Assembly (NCBI GenBank): GCA_030377865.1
Contig: JAUCGA010000020.1
Coordinates: 1 to 52,652, forward strand
Source of the DNA: Anaerolineales bacterium HSG25
GTDB lineage: Bacteria > Chloroflexota > Anaerolineae > 4572-78 > J111
Direction: 5' to 3'
DNA: 52,652 nt
In this document: positions 1-8,604 of the stretch, piece by piece
Layout: each line of letters starts with the position of its first letter
Numbering within the stretch: position 1 is the first letter of the stretch
Position numbers and translations under genes: made by a program
The notes under the pieces: generated by a model
The model's input: only the letters and a program-made list of their open reading frames with translations
What the model was told of the DNA's origin: nothing
The model's database searches: none

Positions 1-124
1 AATTTAATCAGTTTGGGAGATTTATTTCCTTGGAAATCCCTTAAGCAGGTTTTCCGTTTAAGACGCTGATTTCAATCAGCGGTCATCAGCGGTCAAATGC
101 ACAAGTTAAAAAAATCTCATTCCT
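1..124. repeat. Right half of an inverted-repeat element (family E/D)
   Basis: Bases 1-124 nearly repeat 32234-32346 in the same orientation: the segment reading AATTTAATCAGTTTGGGAG, then AAGCAGGTTTTCCG, then a GATTTCAATCAGCGG stretch, ending in TGCACAAGTTAA and CTCATTCC. The copy at 32 kb shows a complete element with long inverted ends, so the window starts inside an element whose left half lies outside. The last part (TGCACAAGTTAAT...GCTCATTCC) also recurs alone at 10504-10527 and 10689-10712. Confidence 0.8.
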
Positions 125-1181
125 ATGGTTTACGCCATATAAAAATAGACTCGTAAAATTCTGTGGCGCGCCTCCCCGTTCGGCGATTCACATGACGTTT
201 CACAATATCCTCTATCTCTAAGTTTGACATTTGGGCGATTTCATCATAAAGATTGTGTCGGTCACCAGCAACGACTATTATTCGGCTACCAGATGACAGT
301 TTTTTCGTAACAGCACGAAAAACTTCTGAAATACCCTCCTGATATTTTTTTTGTGCCTTTTTGCTTGATCCGTTTTGAGCTGGTCCTATTTCATCTATAC
401 GTTTATCTTCTAGATCAAGTAGATGATAGGCATAGATATGCTGTTCATGGTAATCAATTAGACCAACGTAAGGAGGGCTTGTAATTATACCATCTATCTC
501 ATCAATATTGAGTTTTCGACTATCTTGATGGTAAATAGATACTGATGCATCGGTTCTTATCTGCATGAAATCTTCAATACGTCGTAACGTATCTGTGCTA
601 TATCGTTTCAAGAATTTAAGTGCTTCTTGAGTTGGGGAACATGTCCTACGATGTTTATAACACCAATAAGGTTCTTTTTGTGGATGCTTTGGAAAATCTA
701 AATCGAAATGAGTTGTTAAACGTGCTGACCTAGCCGCACGAGTAAGAATGATCTTAAGTAAATTCTGATATTGATAATTTTCTGATTGTATCAAGTTACA
801 ATATATCATCAATTCTGAAAATGCTTGAGGTGCATACCAATTTCCTAAATATTCATTAGTAACATGAGTAGGAATAGTATAGACCTCTGTTGGTTTTGTA
901 AAAAATGAAAGCTGTTTAACGCGAGGTTGTATCGTCTCTTTTGTTTTTTGTAAGATATCTTGAACCTCTTGTTTTGCTATTTGAATATCATATTTGTCCG
1001 TTTTTACCTTGCATAACAGTGCATTAAATGCAGAAATATCACATCCAATCGAATTAATTCCCAACTCATTAGCTTGAACAAGAGTCGTTCCAGAACCTGC
1101 AAAAGGGTCTAGTATCGTTTGCCCATGTTCAAAGTATTTCCGAAGAAATATTTCGGGTAATTGCGGGATAAATTTACCCAA
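123..1181 (-). CDS. DNA methyltransferase (N6-adenine/N4-cytosine type), start missing
   Basis: SAM-dependent DNA methyltransferase. Visible motifs are DPFAGSGTT at residues 25-33 (motif I, SAM binding) and TSPPY at 234-238 (motif IV, catalytic), so motif I precedes motif IV as in alpha/gamma-type enzymes. The first usable start is a TTG at 1181, but family-like sequence continues upstream in the same frame: HVHGLHPYLGKF, which looks like the motif X region, and further residues back to a TAG at 1314-1316. No ATG, GTG or TTG lies in that 44-codon extension, so either a rare ATT start (1304 or 1265) is used or the 5' end is frameshifted. It could be an orphan or restriction-linked methylase; no restriction enzyme gene is seen in the window. 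The target sequence cannot be predicted. Confidence 0.8.
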   Translation of the reverse strand: MGKFIPQLPEIFLRKYFEHGQTILDPFAGSGTTLVQANELGINSIGCDISAFNALLCKVKTDKYDIQIAKQEVQDILQKTKETIQPRVKQLSFFTKPTEVYTIPTHVTNEYLGNWYAPQAFSELMIYCNLIQSENYQYQNLLKIILTRAARSARLTTHFDLDFPKHPQKEPYWCYKHRRTCSPTQEALKFLKRYSTDTLRRIEDFMQIRTDASVSIYHQDSRKLNIDEIDGIITSPPYVGLIDYHEQHIYAYHLLDLEDKRIDEIGPAQNGSSKKAQKKYQEGISEVFRAVTKKLSSGSRIIVVAGDRHNLYDEIAQMSNLEIEDIVKRHVNRRTGRRATEFYESIFIWRKP

Positions 1182-1291
1182 ATATGGATGGAGACCATGA
1201 ACATGCTTTGTTCTTTTTCGTTGAGGTAAATCTTTTTCACGCCAATTTAGATTTAGGTGTTCAATAGGAGTATCGGTTGTGACTTCACCAG

Positions 1292-1480
1292 CTACAGTAA
1301 CAATACAAGTAAGCTAACCAGCCACCACCAAGGGAAGTTCAGATTCAAGGCAATGTTTTTGATGTTGGCACAACCCGCTTTATCACCTCCGGTCATGTCG
1401 CCCATGTTCAGCGTGACCGGGCTGTTATCTCCCGCACTGATGGTCGGGGCAATAGTTTGACGAGATGAGACATTCGCCAC
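1292..1480 (-). CDS. C-terminal part of frameshifted small membrane protein
   Basis: This 62-codon frame carries a polar stretch, a Gly/Asp motif (GDMTGGDKAG) and a C-terminal hydrophobic segment (FPWWWLVSLLVLLL) predicted to be a membrane anchor. Read further upstream in the same frame it gives a Pro-rich linker (PPQPEPSRSPSQ), which joins naturally to the N-terminal frame at 1408-1677 if one base is lost or gained in a run of six C. The GGDK-like motif resembles segments found beside effector-associated domains in bacterial conflict proteins; that link is an inference. Confidence 0.45.
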   Translation of the reverse strand: MANVSSRQTIAPTISAGDNSPVTLNMGDMTGGDKAGCANIKNIALNLNFPWWWLVSLLVLLL

Positions 1481-1677
1481 TTGTGATGGAGAACGGCTTG
1501 GTTCAGGCTGGGGGGATATTGCTGGTCAACCATACGTTTGATTAACGCTTGTTTGCTGATTTTGCGGTTTAAGCTTTGGTAGATTAACAACAATTGAGGG
1601 TCATCGTAGCAACGGATAATCAGCTGCTCAAAACTCATTGATTGTAATTCTGCTTGTAATGATGCTCGTTTGTTCAT
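1408..1677 (-). CDS. N-terminal part of frameshifted small protein, helical domain
   Basis: Start ATG at 1677 is preceded by AGGTAAAAG. The first ~53 residues look like a compact helical domain (MNKRASLQAELQSMSFEQL onward). After KRMVDQQYP the frame crosses CCCCCC and the remaining 35 residues look like out-of-frame sequence. Shifting by one base at the C run restores a linker, a Gly/Asp motif and a C-terminal membrane helix (frame ending at 1292). The intact product would be ~120 residues. The break could be a real mutation, a phase-variable switch or a sequencing indel. The helical domain resembles effector-associated domains in size and style, but I cannot assign a family. Confidence 0.5.
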   Translation of the reverse strand: MNKRASLQAELQSMSFEQLIIRCYDDPQLLLIYQSLNRKISKQALIKRMVDQQYPPSLNQAVLHHKWRMSHLVKLLPRPSVREITARSR

Positions 1678-1755
1678 TATCTTTTACCTGTTTGATGTGG
1701 TTATTACCTCACCGTGCCAACGGTCATTCTTCTCGGCTCAGACTGTTGCAACCAA

Positions 1756-2274
1756 TTACCTGCGACGACGAGACCGAGCAAAAATAATGGCAAGTTGCTT
1801 AGAACTCAAGGTTAGTTCTTCAACCTCGGCCATTTTGTTGATGATGACCTTCACCTCATGTTTGGAAATTATACGGCGTGTCCACAGTAAACGTAAGATG
1901 TCTACCAAATCATTTGCCAGTATACCATATCGGTGGCAGTAACGCACAGCTTGTTTGTCATTACTTAAAAAAAGAAGTTTTCTGTTCCGCGCTAAGGCTA
2001 TTCCTTCTCGTTCACCTATCTTTAGGTTTTTAGGTAAATTTTGACTGAACTCCTGATCATTGGATGATAGTGGTAAACGTTGTATCCTGTTTTCAAAAAT
2101 CTCTTTTAGAGCGATATTAAGGTGTGTTTTGCCATACTTCAACCCAACTTGAAGTTCATCCTGTACCGCAGGTGGGATACAAATTTCGGAACGTGAAAAC
2201 AACCGGAACAGTAATGGCAATGAATCACATGCGGCAAAGTAGCTGAGGATATTGGTATCGCTGATAATAATCAT
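1756..2274 (-). CDS. PIN-domain toxin (putative ribonuclease)
   Basis: The 172-residue protein begins MIIISDTNILSYF, typical of the PIN nuclease fold. Acidic residues that would bind metal are visible at D6, E40, E88/E90 (GEREGIALA) and D106 (LSNDK). It resembles the DUF3368 group of PIN proteins, usually partnered with UPF0175 antitoxins. The upstream gene is UPF0175-like and overlaps its start by four bases (ATGA), so the two are translationally coupled. It likely cleaves RNA when freed from the antitoxin. The C-terminus is basic (ARSRRRR). Family assignment is strong; activity is inferred. Confidence 0.85.
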   Translation of the reverse strand: MIIISDTNILSYFAACDSLPLLFRLFSRSEICIPPAVQDELQVGLKYGKTHLNIALKEIFENRIQRLPLSSNDQEFSQNLPKNLKIGEREGIALARNRKLLFLSNDKQAVRYCHRYGILANDLVDILRLLWTRRIISKHEVKVIINKMAEVEELTLSSKQLAIIFARSRRRR

Positions 2275-2882
2275 AAATATCCTTCTCGTTCCATTTTTTC
2301 AGCTAAATCATCTATCTCTTCAGCGGTGTGATGGTTATAAACCATTACCGGAATATCCCGCTCATGCAGAATATCCATAATGTGCCACCGATTCGTACCA
2401 GCTAACTCGGCGGCCCGGCCCAAGCCGCACTTATCAGCCAGATATAAGCCAATCGCCTCGTGGATGGTGGTATGGGTCGTATAATGAACATACTCTTCCA
2501 CACTAGTTCCCAAACTGAGTTTGGGAACTAGCTGTCCCTTTGGGGCATCAGGCAGGTTAGCCAAAATCCCGGCCTGCTCAAGTTTGGTATTCAGGTGTTC
2601 TATCTCCGCTCGGCTGTGTTGTCCATACCGCGCCAAAAACAGGTCACGCTCAGACACAGTTTCGAGCAGTTGCTCACGCGTAACCTCGGCGAGTTGGGCC
2701 GCTTCTTCTGAGTTGCACTCATTGGCGATATACCGTTGAATCGCCTCATCAAGGGTAATCGTTGCAGATGGTTGTTCAGCCTCATTCAATCGGCTCAACT
2801 GCTCAATCAACCACTGCCGGTCTGCCGGGGTGAGAATTTGGGCTAACTCTAATAATTGCTCGCGTTCTGTTGTTAAGTTCAT
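2271..2882 (-). CDS. UPF0175-like antitoxin with two tandem domains
   Basis: The protein has 203 residues, about twice a usual UPF0175 protein. It contains two copies of the same HTH-like unit: residues ~41-107 (TITLDEAIQRYIANE to LEQAGIL) and ~139-203 (TIHEAIGLYLADKCG to EREGYL). The first ~35 residues are a separate helical segment. The linker (118-127, LVPKLSLGTS) is encoded by a perfect 29-bp palindrome, suggesting an in-frame repeat insertion. The start is supported by CAGGAAA upstream of ATG at 2882. It precedes and overlaps the PIN gene, as expected for an antitoxin that also represses its operon. Confidence 0.8.
   Translation of the reverse strand: MNLTTEREQLLELAQILTPADRQWLIEQLSRLNEAEQPSATITLDEAIQRYIANECNSEEAAQLAEVTREQLLETVSERDLFLARYGQHSRAEIEHLNTKLEQAGILANLPDAPKGQLVPKLSLGTSVEEYVHYTTHTTIHEAIGLYLADKCGLGRAAELAGTNRWHIMDILHERDIPVMVYNHHTAEEIDDLAEKMEREGYL
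2503..2531. repeat. Perfect 29-bp palindrome inside the antitoxin gene
   Basis: CTAGTTCCCAAACT and its exact reverse complement AGTTTGGGAACTAG flank one central G. The palindrome is read in frame as part of the linker peptide LVPKLSLGTS between the two antitoxin domains. Similar palindromes coding for KLSLGTS-like peptides occur in other bacterial genomes as I remember them, which fits a protein-invading repeat; this window holds one copy only. Confidence 0.85.
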
Positions 2883-3148
2883 AATATTTTCCTGTTCGGA
2901 TTAATTCTGTCGCTATAATTCAATAACTTTGACATTCTTCTCGGCTTGGGCTGTAATAAACCACAGTTGACAGTATTGTAAGTTCCGGCCAAGCTGGGTG
3001 TTTGGAGAACACTCCACCCCTGAATGTTTAACTCACACACAAAGCAATATACGCACGAAAATACGGGGAATAACTAAAACATCTTCGTTTCGGTCAAAGA
3101 GACCAGACCTTCAAGGAGCAGAGCATCTTGAAAGACGTGGAGTCATTC

Positions 3149-3177
3149 TCCTCCGAGGTGCGAAGTTCCTCGGAGGT
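3149..3177. repeat. CCTCCGAGG-type stem repeat (family N)
   Basis: Inverted repeat with arms CTCCGAGG/CCTCGGAG around a GTGCGAAGTT-type loop. Related stems occur at 36029-36062, 39113-39143 and 41938-41965, with CTACGAGG or CTCCGAGG arms. All four are intergenic. No function can be read from them. Confidence 0.6.
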
Positions 3178-3254
3178 GTTGGCCGAAACCATGACCCTCA
3201 CCTTCCTAAACCAGCCTGTCGGCCATATATCTCGATTATAGTTGGTTTGCCCGA

Positions 3255-3313
3255 AATAAAAAAATAAACCCCCAATATTTGAGACACCGCCTATGTCTCA
3301 AACATATTGAGGG
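3255..3313 (-). terminator. Likely terminator of the aceB-aceA unit
   Basis: On the minus strand the arms CCCTCAATATGTTTGAGAC and GTCTCAAATATTGGGGG form a strong hairpin, followed by GTTTATTTTTTTA. It lies about 195 bases past the aceA stop, after the family B element. Confidence 0.6.
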
Positions 3314-3401
3314 TTGTAGAGTAATGTATATCACGATGTGGGTCGAGATCGACCTATATCGATTGTACCTAATTATCGACGCAGTGCGTCTGAGGTGTTT
3401 C

Positions 3402-3503
3402 TATAGATGTTCAGATAAACATTTTCAGTTGTCACCTTCCCGCAAGTTTTGAACTTGCGGGAAGGTTGGTCTTGAATTGAAAATCATTATCTGAAAGACT
3501 GTA
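3402..3503. mobile_element. Family B element, copy 1 (~102 bp)
   Basis: The ends TATAGATGTTCAGATAA and TACAGTCTTTCAGATAA (read inwards) are imperfect inverted repeats around a perfect stem, ACCTTCCCGCAAGTT/AACTTGCGGGAAGGT. Copies occur at 10400-10501, 20415-20517 and 31872-31973. This one begins five bases after the aceA stop. No coding capacity; MITE-like, or a mobile terminator. Confidence 0.8.
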
Positions 3504-3507
3504 ATTG

Positions 3508-4788
3508 CTAAAACTGTGCTTCTTCGGTGGAGCCGGTGAGGGCTGTAGTTGATGATTCGCCGCCCATAATCGCGGTTTTGACCATGTCGAAGTAGCCAGT
3601 GCCGACTTCGCGTTGGTGTTTGGCCGCAGTGTAGCCATGTTGTTCGTAGGCAAACTCTTCTTCTTGCAGAGGCACGTATCCGGCCATGCCAGCTTCACGA
3701 TAATCGGAGGCCAGTTTGAACATGGACATGTTTAGGGCATGGAAACCAGCCAAGGTGACAAACTGGAATTTGTAGCCCATCGCGCCCAACTCTCGTTGGA
3801 ATTTGGCAATGGTGGCTTCATCTAAATGGCGTGACCAGTTAAATGAAGGAGAGCAGTTGTAGGCCAACAGTTTGTCAGGATACTTGGCATGAATAGCTTC
3901 GGCAAAGGTGCGGGCATCATCTAAATCGGGGGTTGAGGTTTCACACCAGACCAAATCGGCATACGGAGCGTAGGCCAAACCACGAGCAATGGCAGTCTCA
4001 AGGCCACTCTTAATGTTAAAGAACCCTTCAGAAGTACGTCCGCCGGTCAAGAAGGCATGGTCTCGTTCGTCGATGTCACTAGTTAGCAGTTTGGCGCTAT
4101 CGGCATCAGTCCGAGCGACCAACACGGTTGGCACACCCATCACATCGGCGGCTAGTCGAGCCGCGTTCAGGGTGTTCACAAATTGTGCAGTCGGAATTAG
4201 TACTTTACCGCCCATGTGACCACATTTTTTCTCAGAGGCGAGTTGGTCTTCAAAATGAACCCCGGCGGCTCCAGCTTCGATCATGGCTTTCATCAGTTCA
4301 AAAGAGTTGAGCGGGCCACCAAAACCAGCTTCGGCATCGGCTACAATTGGGGCAAACCAGTTTACACCATTTTTCCCTTCTGAATGATGAATCTGGTCGG
4401 CTCGTTGCAACGTTTGGTTGATTCGCTTGACCACCTGTGGCACGCTGTTGGCCGGATAAAGACTTTGGTCAGGATACATCTGCCCCGCCAAGTTTGCGTC
4501 GGCGGCAACTTGCCAGCCGCTCAAATAGATTGCTTTTAAGCCCGCTTTAACCATTTGCATGGCTTGGTTACCGGTGAGTGCGCCCAAAGCGTTGACATAA
4601 TCGTCGTTATTAACAAGCTCCCACAACCGTTCCGACCCCATTTTGGCTAACGTATAATCAATTTGAATTGAACCTCGTAGATTCACCACATCAGCGGCGC
4701 TGTAGTTTCGCTCTACACCTTTCCAACGTGGGTCATTGGCCCAGCTTTTTTCTAACTCAGCGATTTGTTCTTGTCGATTTGCAGTCAT
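3508..4788 (-). CDS. aceA: Isocitrate lyase
   Basis: Splits isocitrate into glyoxylate and succinate, the first step of the glyoxylate shunt in the cytoplasm. The 426-residue product has the usual bacterial length and the family motifs [15 protein letters not shown] (metal and substrate region) and [14 protein letters not shown], which holds the catalytic KKCGH loop with the active-site cysteine. Start chosen at ATG 4788 ([16 protein letters not shown]) because GGAGTT sits just upstream; the open frame extends 32 codons further without support. It lies 175 bases after malate synthase on the same strand, with a large hairpin between them. Both are probably controlled by the divergent ScfR/RamB-like regulator. 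Confidence 0.97.
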   Translation of the reverse strand: MTANRQEQIAELEKSWANDPRWKGVERNYSAADVVNLRGSIQIDYTLAKMGSERLWELVNNDDYVNALGALTGNQAMQMVKAGLKAIYLSGWQVAADANLAGQMYPDQSLYPANSVPQVVKRINQTLQRADQIHHSEGKNGVNWFAPIVADAEAGFGGPLNSFELMKAMIEAGAAGVHFEDQLASEKKCGHMGGKVLIPTAQFVNTLNAARLAADVMGVPTVLVARTDADSAKLLTSDIDERDHAFLTGGRTSEGFFNIKSGLETAIARGLAYAPYADLVWCETSTPDLDDARTFAEAIHAKYPDKLLAYNCSPSFNWSRHLDEATIAKFQRELGAMGYKFQFVTLAGFHALNMSMFKLASDYREAGMAGYVPLQEEEFAYEQHGYTAAKHQREVGTGYFDMVKTAIMGGESSTTALTGSTEEAQF

Positions 4789-4848
4789 TGTTACAACTCC
4801 TATGGTATTATAATAAAAACGGCTATAGTCTTTGTTTTGACCAATTTT

Positions 4849-4918
4849 AGAACAGGATGTGTGGAATGACACTGATTTTGGCATGATTTAATCAATGTCA
4901 TTCCGTACATCCTGTTCT
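4849..4918. repeat. Long hairpin between aceB and aceA (family F, copy 1)
   Basis: AGAACAGGATGTGTGGAATGAC pairs with the reverse complement of GTCATTCCGTACATCCTGTTCT across a ~25-base loop. A second, more perfect copy lies at 32378-32447. Within the aceB-aceA message it would fold into a stable stem and might lower or stabilise downstream expression. Short repeat; no coding capacity. Confidence 0.75.
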
Positions 4919-4963
4919 TATGGCCCAAATGAAGACCAACGCCATAAAAACAATATTTTGATA

Positions 4964-6574
4964 TTAAATCATTTCGTAGGCCGATAAGGTCAAAAACTCT
5001 TCAAACGTTTCAGCAGAGGTCAAGTCATCAAACAGTTTGGCCGCTTTTTCATAAGTACCAGAGGCAAAGGTCTGTTCGCCAACCATCTCTTTAATTTTCA
5101 CAACTTCTTCGGCTAATATTTCACGGAACAGTTCGACTGTGACCTTGCGGCCATCATCTAACACACCTTTAGGACTGCGAATCCATTGCCAGATTTGCGC
5201 TCGTGAGATTTCAGCCGTGGCCGCATCTTCCATTAAGTTATAAATGGGTACACAGCCATTTCCGGCTAACCATGAACCAAGATAGAGGATGCCAACATTA
5301 ACATTGGTACGTAATCCAGCTTCGGTGATGGGGCCTTCAGGGCCAAATTTCAACAAATCATCGGCAGAGAGTTGGTCGGTGCGTTGTTTATCAATCTGGT
5401 GCGGTTGCGGCATAACCGCATCAAAGGCAGAATTAGCAATGCTGACCAAGCCGGGATGCGCCACCCAAGTACCATCATGACCGTTTTGAGCTTCTCGTTC
5501 TTTATCGGCTCGGACTTTATTTAGCGCGTTTTCGTTCGCAGAGGGATCATTTTTAATAGGAATTTGAGCCGCCATGCCGCCCATAGCATGTGCGCCTCGT
5601 TTGTGGCATGTTTTAATCGCCAGCAGAGAGTAGGAGCGCATAAAGTGAGTTCCCATCGTCACTTGGGCACGGTCGGCCAGACAGAAGTCGGCGTTGTTGC
5701 GGAACTTTTTAATGCAACTGAAAATGTAATCCCAGCGGCCACAGTTTAATCCAGCAGAGTGGTCACGTAACTCGTACAGAATCTCATCCATCTCAAAGGC
5801 GGCTAAAATCGTCTCAATTAATACGGTGGCTTTGATGGTTCCTTGTGGAATATTTAGCTCTTTTTGAGCGGTGACGAATACGTCATTCCACAAACGGGCT
5901 TCTAAATGGCTTTCTAATTTGGGAAGATAAAAATAGGGGCCGGTTCCTTGGCTCAATGCGGCTTGTACGTTATGGAAGAAGTAGAGGCCGAAGTCGAATA
6001 AACTTGCTGAGACCGCTTCTCCATCAACCTGTAGATGTTTTTCATTGAGATGCCAGCCTCGAGGTCGAACAAATAGGACAGCTGTTTTTTCGTTGAGGCT
6101 ATAGTTTTTACCATCGGGGTTGGTAAAGGTGATGGTACGATTGACCGCATCACAGAGATTAATTTGACCAGTAATGCTATTTTGCCAAGTGGGAGTACTT
6201 GAATCTTCAAAGTCGGCCATGAATACTTTGGCTCCGGAGTTGAGGGCGTTGATAATCATTTTTCGCTCAACAGGGCCAGTAATCTCTACTCGTCGGTCTT
6301 GAATATCTGCCGGGGTGGGAGCAATTTTCCAATCACCATTACGAATTTCGGCTGTTTCGGGTAAAAAATCAGGCAATTGCCCTGCATCAATCTGAGATTG
6401 ACGCTCACCTCGTTTTTTTAACAGTGCTAACCGTCTTTGGTTAAAGGCACGATGTAAGGTCGCTACAAATTGAACTGCGCCGGGGGTTAAGATTTTGGCA
6501 AAGCCGGGTTCGACACTGCCTAAAATCTCAACCCCATTGGGAAGCGTGAAATCGCTCATTGTTGAGATTGCCAT
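4964..6574 (-). CDS. aceB: Malate synthase (A-type)
   Basis: Condenses glyoxylate with acetyl-CoA to malate, completing the glyoxylate shunt. The 536-residue length and motifs such as [47 protein letters not shown] and [10 protein letters not shown] are those of malate synthase A, including the acidic metal-binding residues. Start chosen at ATG 6574 ([14 protein letters not shown]), with AAAAAGGACGG upstream; the longer frame to 6625 adds an unlikely N-terminus. First gene of an aceB-aceA unit. A good sigma70-type promoter lies about 95-130 bases upstream, overlapped by short inverted repeats. Confidence 0.97.
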   Translation of the reverse strand: MAISTMSDFTLPNGVEILGSVEPGFAKILTPGAVQFVATLHRAFNQRRLALLKKRGERQSQIDAGQLPDFLPETAEIRNGDWKIAPTPADIQDRRVEITGPVERKMIINALNSGAKVFMADFEDSSTPTWQNSITGQINLCDAVNRTITFTNPDGKNYSLNEKTAVLFVRPRGWHLNEKHLQVDGEAVSASLFDFGLYFFHNVQAALSQGTGPYFYLPKLESHLEARLWNDVFVTAQKELNIPQGTIKATVLIETILAAFEMDEILYELRDHSAGLNCGRWDYIFSCIKKFRNNADFCLADRAQVTMGTHFMRSYSLLAIKTCHKRGAHAMGGMAAQIPIKNDPSANENALNKVRADKEREAQNGHDGTWVAHPGLVSIANSAFDAVMPQPHQIDKQRTDQLSADDLLKFGPEGPITEAGLRTNVNVGILYLGSWLAGNGCVPIYNLMEDAATAEISRAQIWQWIRSPKGVLDDGRKVTVELFREILAEEVVKIKEMVGEQTFASGTYEKAAKLFDDLTSAETFEEFLTLSAYEMI

Positions 6575-6641
6575 TTTATATCCGTCCTTTTTATGATATA
6601 ATTTGATTTCAGATAAAACTCGCATTTAGATAAAACTTGTG

Positions 6642-6675
6642 TTTTTGCGAAAAGTCTCATTCAGCGAATTTTCGC
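6642..6675. promoter_or_regulatory. Candidate operator for the ScfR/RamB-like regulator
   Basis: Two related symmetric motifs lie in the aceB leader and start region: TTTTTGCGAAAA (6642-6653) and GCGAATTTTCGC (6664-6675). RamB regulators bind TTTGC-containing sites near ace genes in actinobacteria. Position and symmetry fit an operator, but binding here is inferred. Confidence 0.35.
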
Positions 6676-6676
6676 T

Positions 6677-6705
6677 ATTTTAACATATAAAATTAGCCGC
6701 GTCAA
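6677..6705 (-). promoter_or_regulatory. Predicted sigma70-type promoter of aceB-aceA
   Basis: On the minus strand: TTGACG (-35, 6700-6705), a 17-base spacer, and TAAAAT (-10, 6677-6682). Transcription would start near 6670, within the GCGAATTTTCGC inverted repeat and ~95 bases before the aceB ATG. Confidence 0.55.
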
Positions 6706-6762
6706 GCCCTATATTAAAAATATCACCCTCATGGGGGATAAAATCATCATTTGGAGTCTTGG

Positions 6763-6904
6763 TACCCGACATCTTGATTAAGAAAAGATTTTTTCGACAG
6801 GATTAACAGAATTGACAGGATTTTTTGCTTTTAATTTTGTAAATCTTGTTAATCCTGTCAGATATTATTCTATAATTAGCCTAGGCTAAACATCTTGTCG
6901 GGTA
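6763..6904. mobile_element. Family P element, copy 1 (142 bp) before the regulator
   Basis: Bounded by TACCCGACA (6763) and TGTCGGGTA (ending 6904). The interior holds a hairpin made of CGACAGGATTAACAG and its reverse complement; this hairpin also occurs alone at 25539-25613. Copies at 17201-17283 and 21430-21825 share the ends, and a one-ended remnant is at ~24127-24160. Three copies lie 20-80 bases upstream of a gene start, in the same orientation relative to that gene. Confidence 0.7.
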
Positions 6905-6923
6905 GCAAGTTTTGGAGTAACCG

Positions 6924-8411
6924 ATGAATACCGATATCGTTAACATCATTTTTGGTTTGAAAGTCCGTCAGGCTCGCCTAGATAGTAAGCTCAGTTTGTC
7001 TCAGTTGGCGAAACGGTGCGAGCTTTCTCCTTCTTATATAACAGAAATCGAGAAGGGACGTAAACATCCCAAAGCTGATAAAATTATGAAAATCGCGGAG
7101 GTGCTGGGAAAAAGTTATGACGAACTCGTCTCTCTTAAACTGGCTCCCTCTTTAACCTCATTAGAAGCCCTACTAGCTTCCCACCTGTTACAGCAATTTC
7201 CCTTTGAGGAGTTTGGGCTTGAAGTGAATAATCTGGTCAATCTGTTTACCCGTACCCCTAATCGGGCCAGTGCTTTGGCTCGGACAATTATCGAGATTGG
7301 GCGGCAGTATGATATGAAGGGAGAACATTTTTTGCGCGCCGCGTTACGGGCTTATCAAGAAATTCGAGAGAATTACTTCCCTGATATAGAGAAAAAAGCG
7401 GCTAATTTTGCCCAAAATTACAACTTTGAGGGTGAGTTACCCCTCAGCCTAACTACATTAGAAACGGTGATTAAGGATGAGTTTAGTTACAGCTTGGATC
7501 GTAATCATCTGGCTGATGATCCGATACTGTCCATCTATCGCTCGGTTTATATTCCGGGTAAGAAGCCCAAACTTTTGCTCAATTCGGCTCTACGAGATTC
7601 CCAAATTAAGTTTTTATTGGCTCGCGAGTTGGGGTATCAATATCTTAACTTAAAAAAACGAGCGAACACTTCCGCTCCCGATACAGTCGATTCATTTCAA
7701 CAAGTTCTCAACGACTTTAAAGCCTCCTATTTTGCTGGAGCATTATTAATACCTCAATCCATGATTTTAGAAGATGTTAAGGCATTTTTTCGGTCTGAGA
7801 CATGGCATGAGGCTCACCTGTTAGGTTTGTTAGGGAAATATGATGTTACCCCAGAAATGTTACTGTATCGGATAAGTGAGCTGATGCCTCAGTTTTTTGG
7901 TATCAAGCCTCATTTTGTTCGTTTTAACGGCGCGCGTGGCAATTATGAACTAATTAAACAGTTAAATATGAACAAACTCCTTTTGCCGAGTAGTGGGACG
8001 GTCTTAGATGAACATCATTGCCGACGTTGGCTGGCTGTGGGCCTACTCCGAGAGATGTCGGAGTATAAGGAAAGAGTAAACGGACAGCCGCTCGTTGGGG
8101 TGCAAATCTCCGAATTTTTACGCTCTAAGGAACGAGTCTTTTCATTTGGTTTTGTTCGTCCGTTGGCCTTGTCGCCCCATCTAGGCAGTAGTGTGACAAT
8201 GGGCTTTTCGATTACCCCCGAAGTGACCGATACCATCCGGTTTATCAACGATTCGGCCATTCCGGTTAAACTAATTCATGAAACTTGCGAGCGTTGTCCA
8301 TTAACGGCAGAGGAATGTCAAGAACGAGCTGTTGAACCAAAAATTTACGAGACCGAACAACGGGCAAAAAAACGGACTGAGGCACTACAAAATCTGGTTG
8401 AGCAGTTGTGA
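6924..8411 (+). CDS. XRE/ScfR (RamB-like) short-chain acyl-CoA responsive regulator
   Basis: The 495-residue protein has an N-terminal XRE helix-turn-helix (~residues 8-65, LSLSQLAKRCELSPSYITEIEKG), a long middle region resembling the IrrE/M78 fold but with the zinc motif changed to RELGYQYL, and a C-terminal Cys cluster (C455, C458, C465: ETCERCPLTAEEC). This is the layout of ScfR/RamB regulators, which control glyoxylate-shunt and propionate genes in response to short-chain acyl-CoA metabolism. TTTTGGAG precedes the ATG. It is divergent from aceB-aceA, so those genes are the likely targets; the nearby mutase genes are a second possibility. Confidence 0.9.
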   Translation: MNTDIVNIIFGLKVRQARLDSKLSLSQLAKRCELSPSYITEIEKGRKHPKADKIMKIAEVLGKSYDELVSLKLAPSLTSLEALLASHLLQQFPFEEFGLEVNNLVNLFTRTPNRASALARTIIEIGRQYDMKGEHFLRAALRAYQEIRENYFPDIEKKAANFAQNYNFEGELPLSLTTLETVIKDEFSYSLDRNHLADDPILSIYRSVYIPGKKPKLLLNSALRDSQIKFLLARELGYQYLNLKKRANTSAPDTVDSFQQVLNDFKASYFAGALLIPQSMILEDVKAFFRSETWHEAHLLGLLGKYDVTPEMLLYRISELMPQFFGIKPHFVRFNGARGNYELIKQLNMNKLLLPSSGTVLDEHHCRRWLAVGLLREMSEYKERVNGQPLVGVQISEFLRSKERVFSFGFVRPLALSPHLGSSVTMGFSITPEVTDTIRFINDSAIPVKLIHETCERCPLTAEECQERAVEPKIYETEQRAKKRTEALQNLVEQL

Positions 8412-8427
8412 GATAAAACTGGACAGG

Positions 8428-8463
8428 AAAAACCCGCTTTCTCATCGAAGAAAGCGGGTTTTT
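8428..8463 (+). terminator. Terminator after the ScfR-like regulator
   Basis: AAAACCCGCTTTC and GAAAGCGGGTTTTT form a strong stem with a T-run, 17 bases after the regulator stop. Confidence 0.85.
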
Positions 8464-8604
8464 AGCTTCTTGCAGTGGGAGGTGAACGGTTACGATTAGC
8501 CTATCGTTGCCCTCTTGAGTATACTCACTCGACACATCCCCTTACAAAAACCAAATAGTACCGCCTCCGTGTATAACGTAGGCCATATCAAAGGAGACAA
8601 CCAC

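Larger units (their letters stand above)
2883..3507. other. Non-coding interval between TA operon and aceA
   Basis: No convincing gene. From left to right it holds the antitoxin leader, a stem at 3149-3177 (CTCCGAGGTGCGAAGTTCCTCGGAG), a terminator-like hairpin at 3255-3313, and a family B element at 3402-3503. The 89-codon open frame at 2998-3267 has no ribosome site and no recognisable sequence. Confidence 0.6.
6575..6923. other. Divergent aceB / regulator promoter region
   Basis: Holds the minus-strand aceB promoter (6677-6705), two short symmetric sites (6642-6653 and 6664-6675), and a family P element (6763-6904) ending 20 bases before the regulator start. No gene seen. Confidence 0.65.

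Noticed and set aside
2998..3267. 89-codon plus-strand frame in the TA-aceA gap
   Set aside because: It crosses a stem repeat and low-complexity sequence and has no start support.
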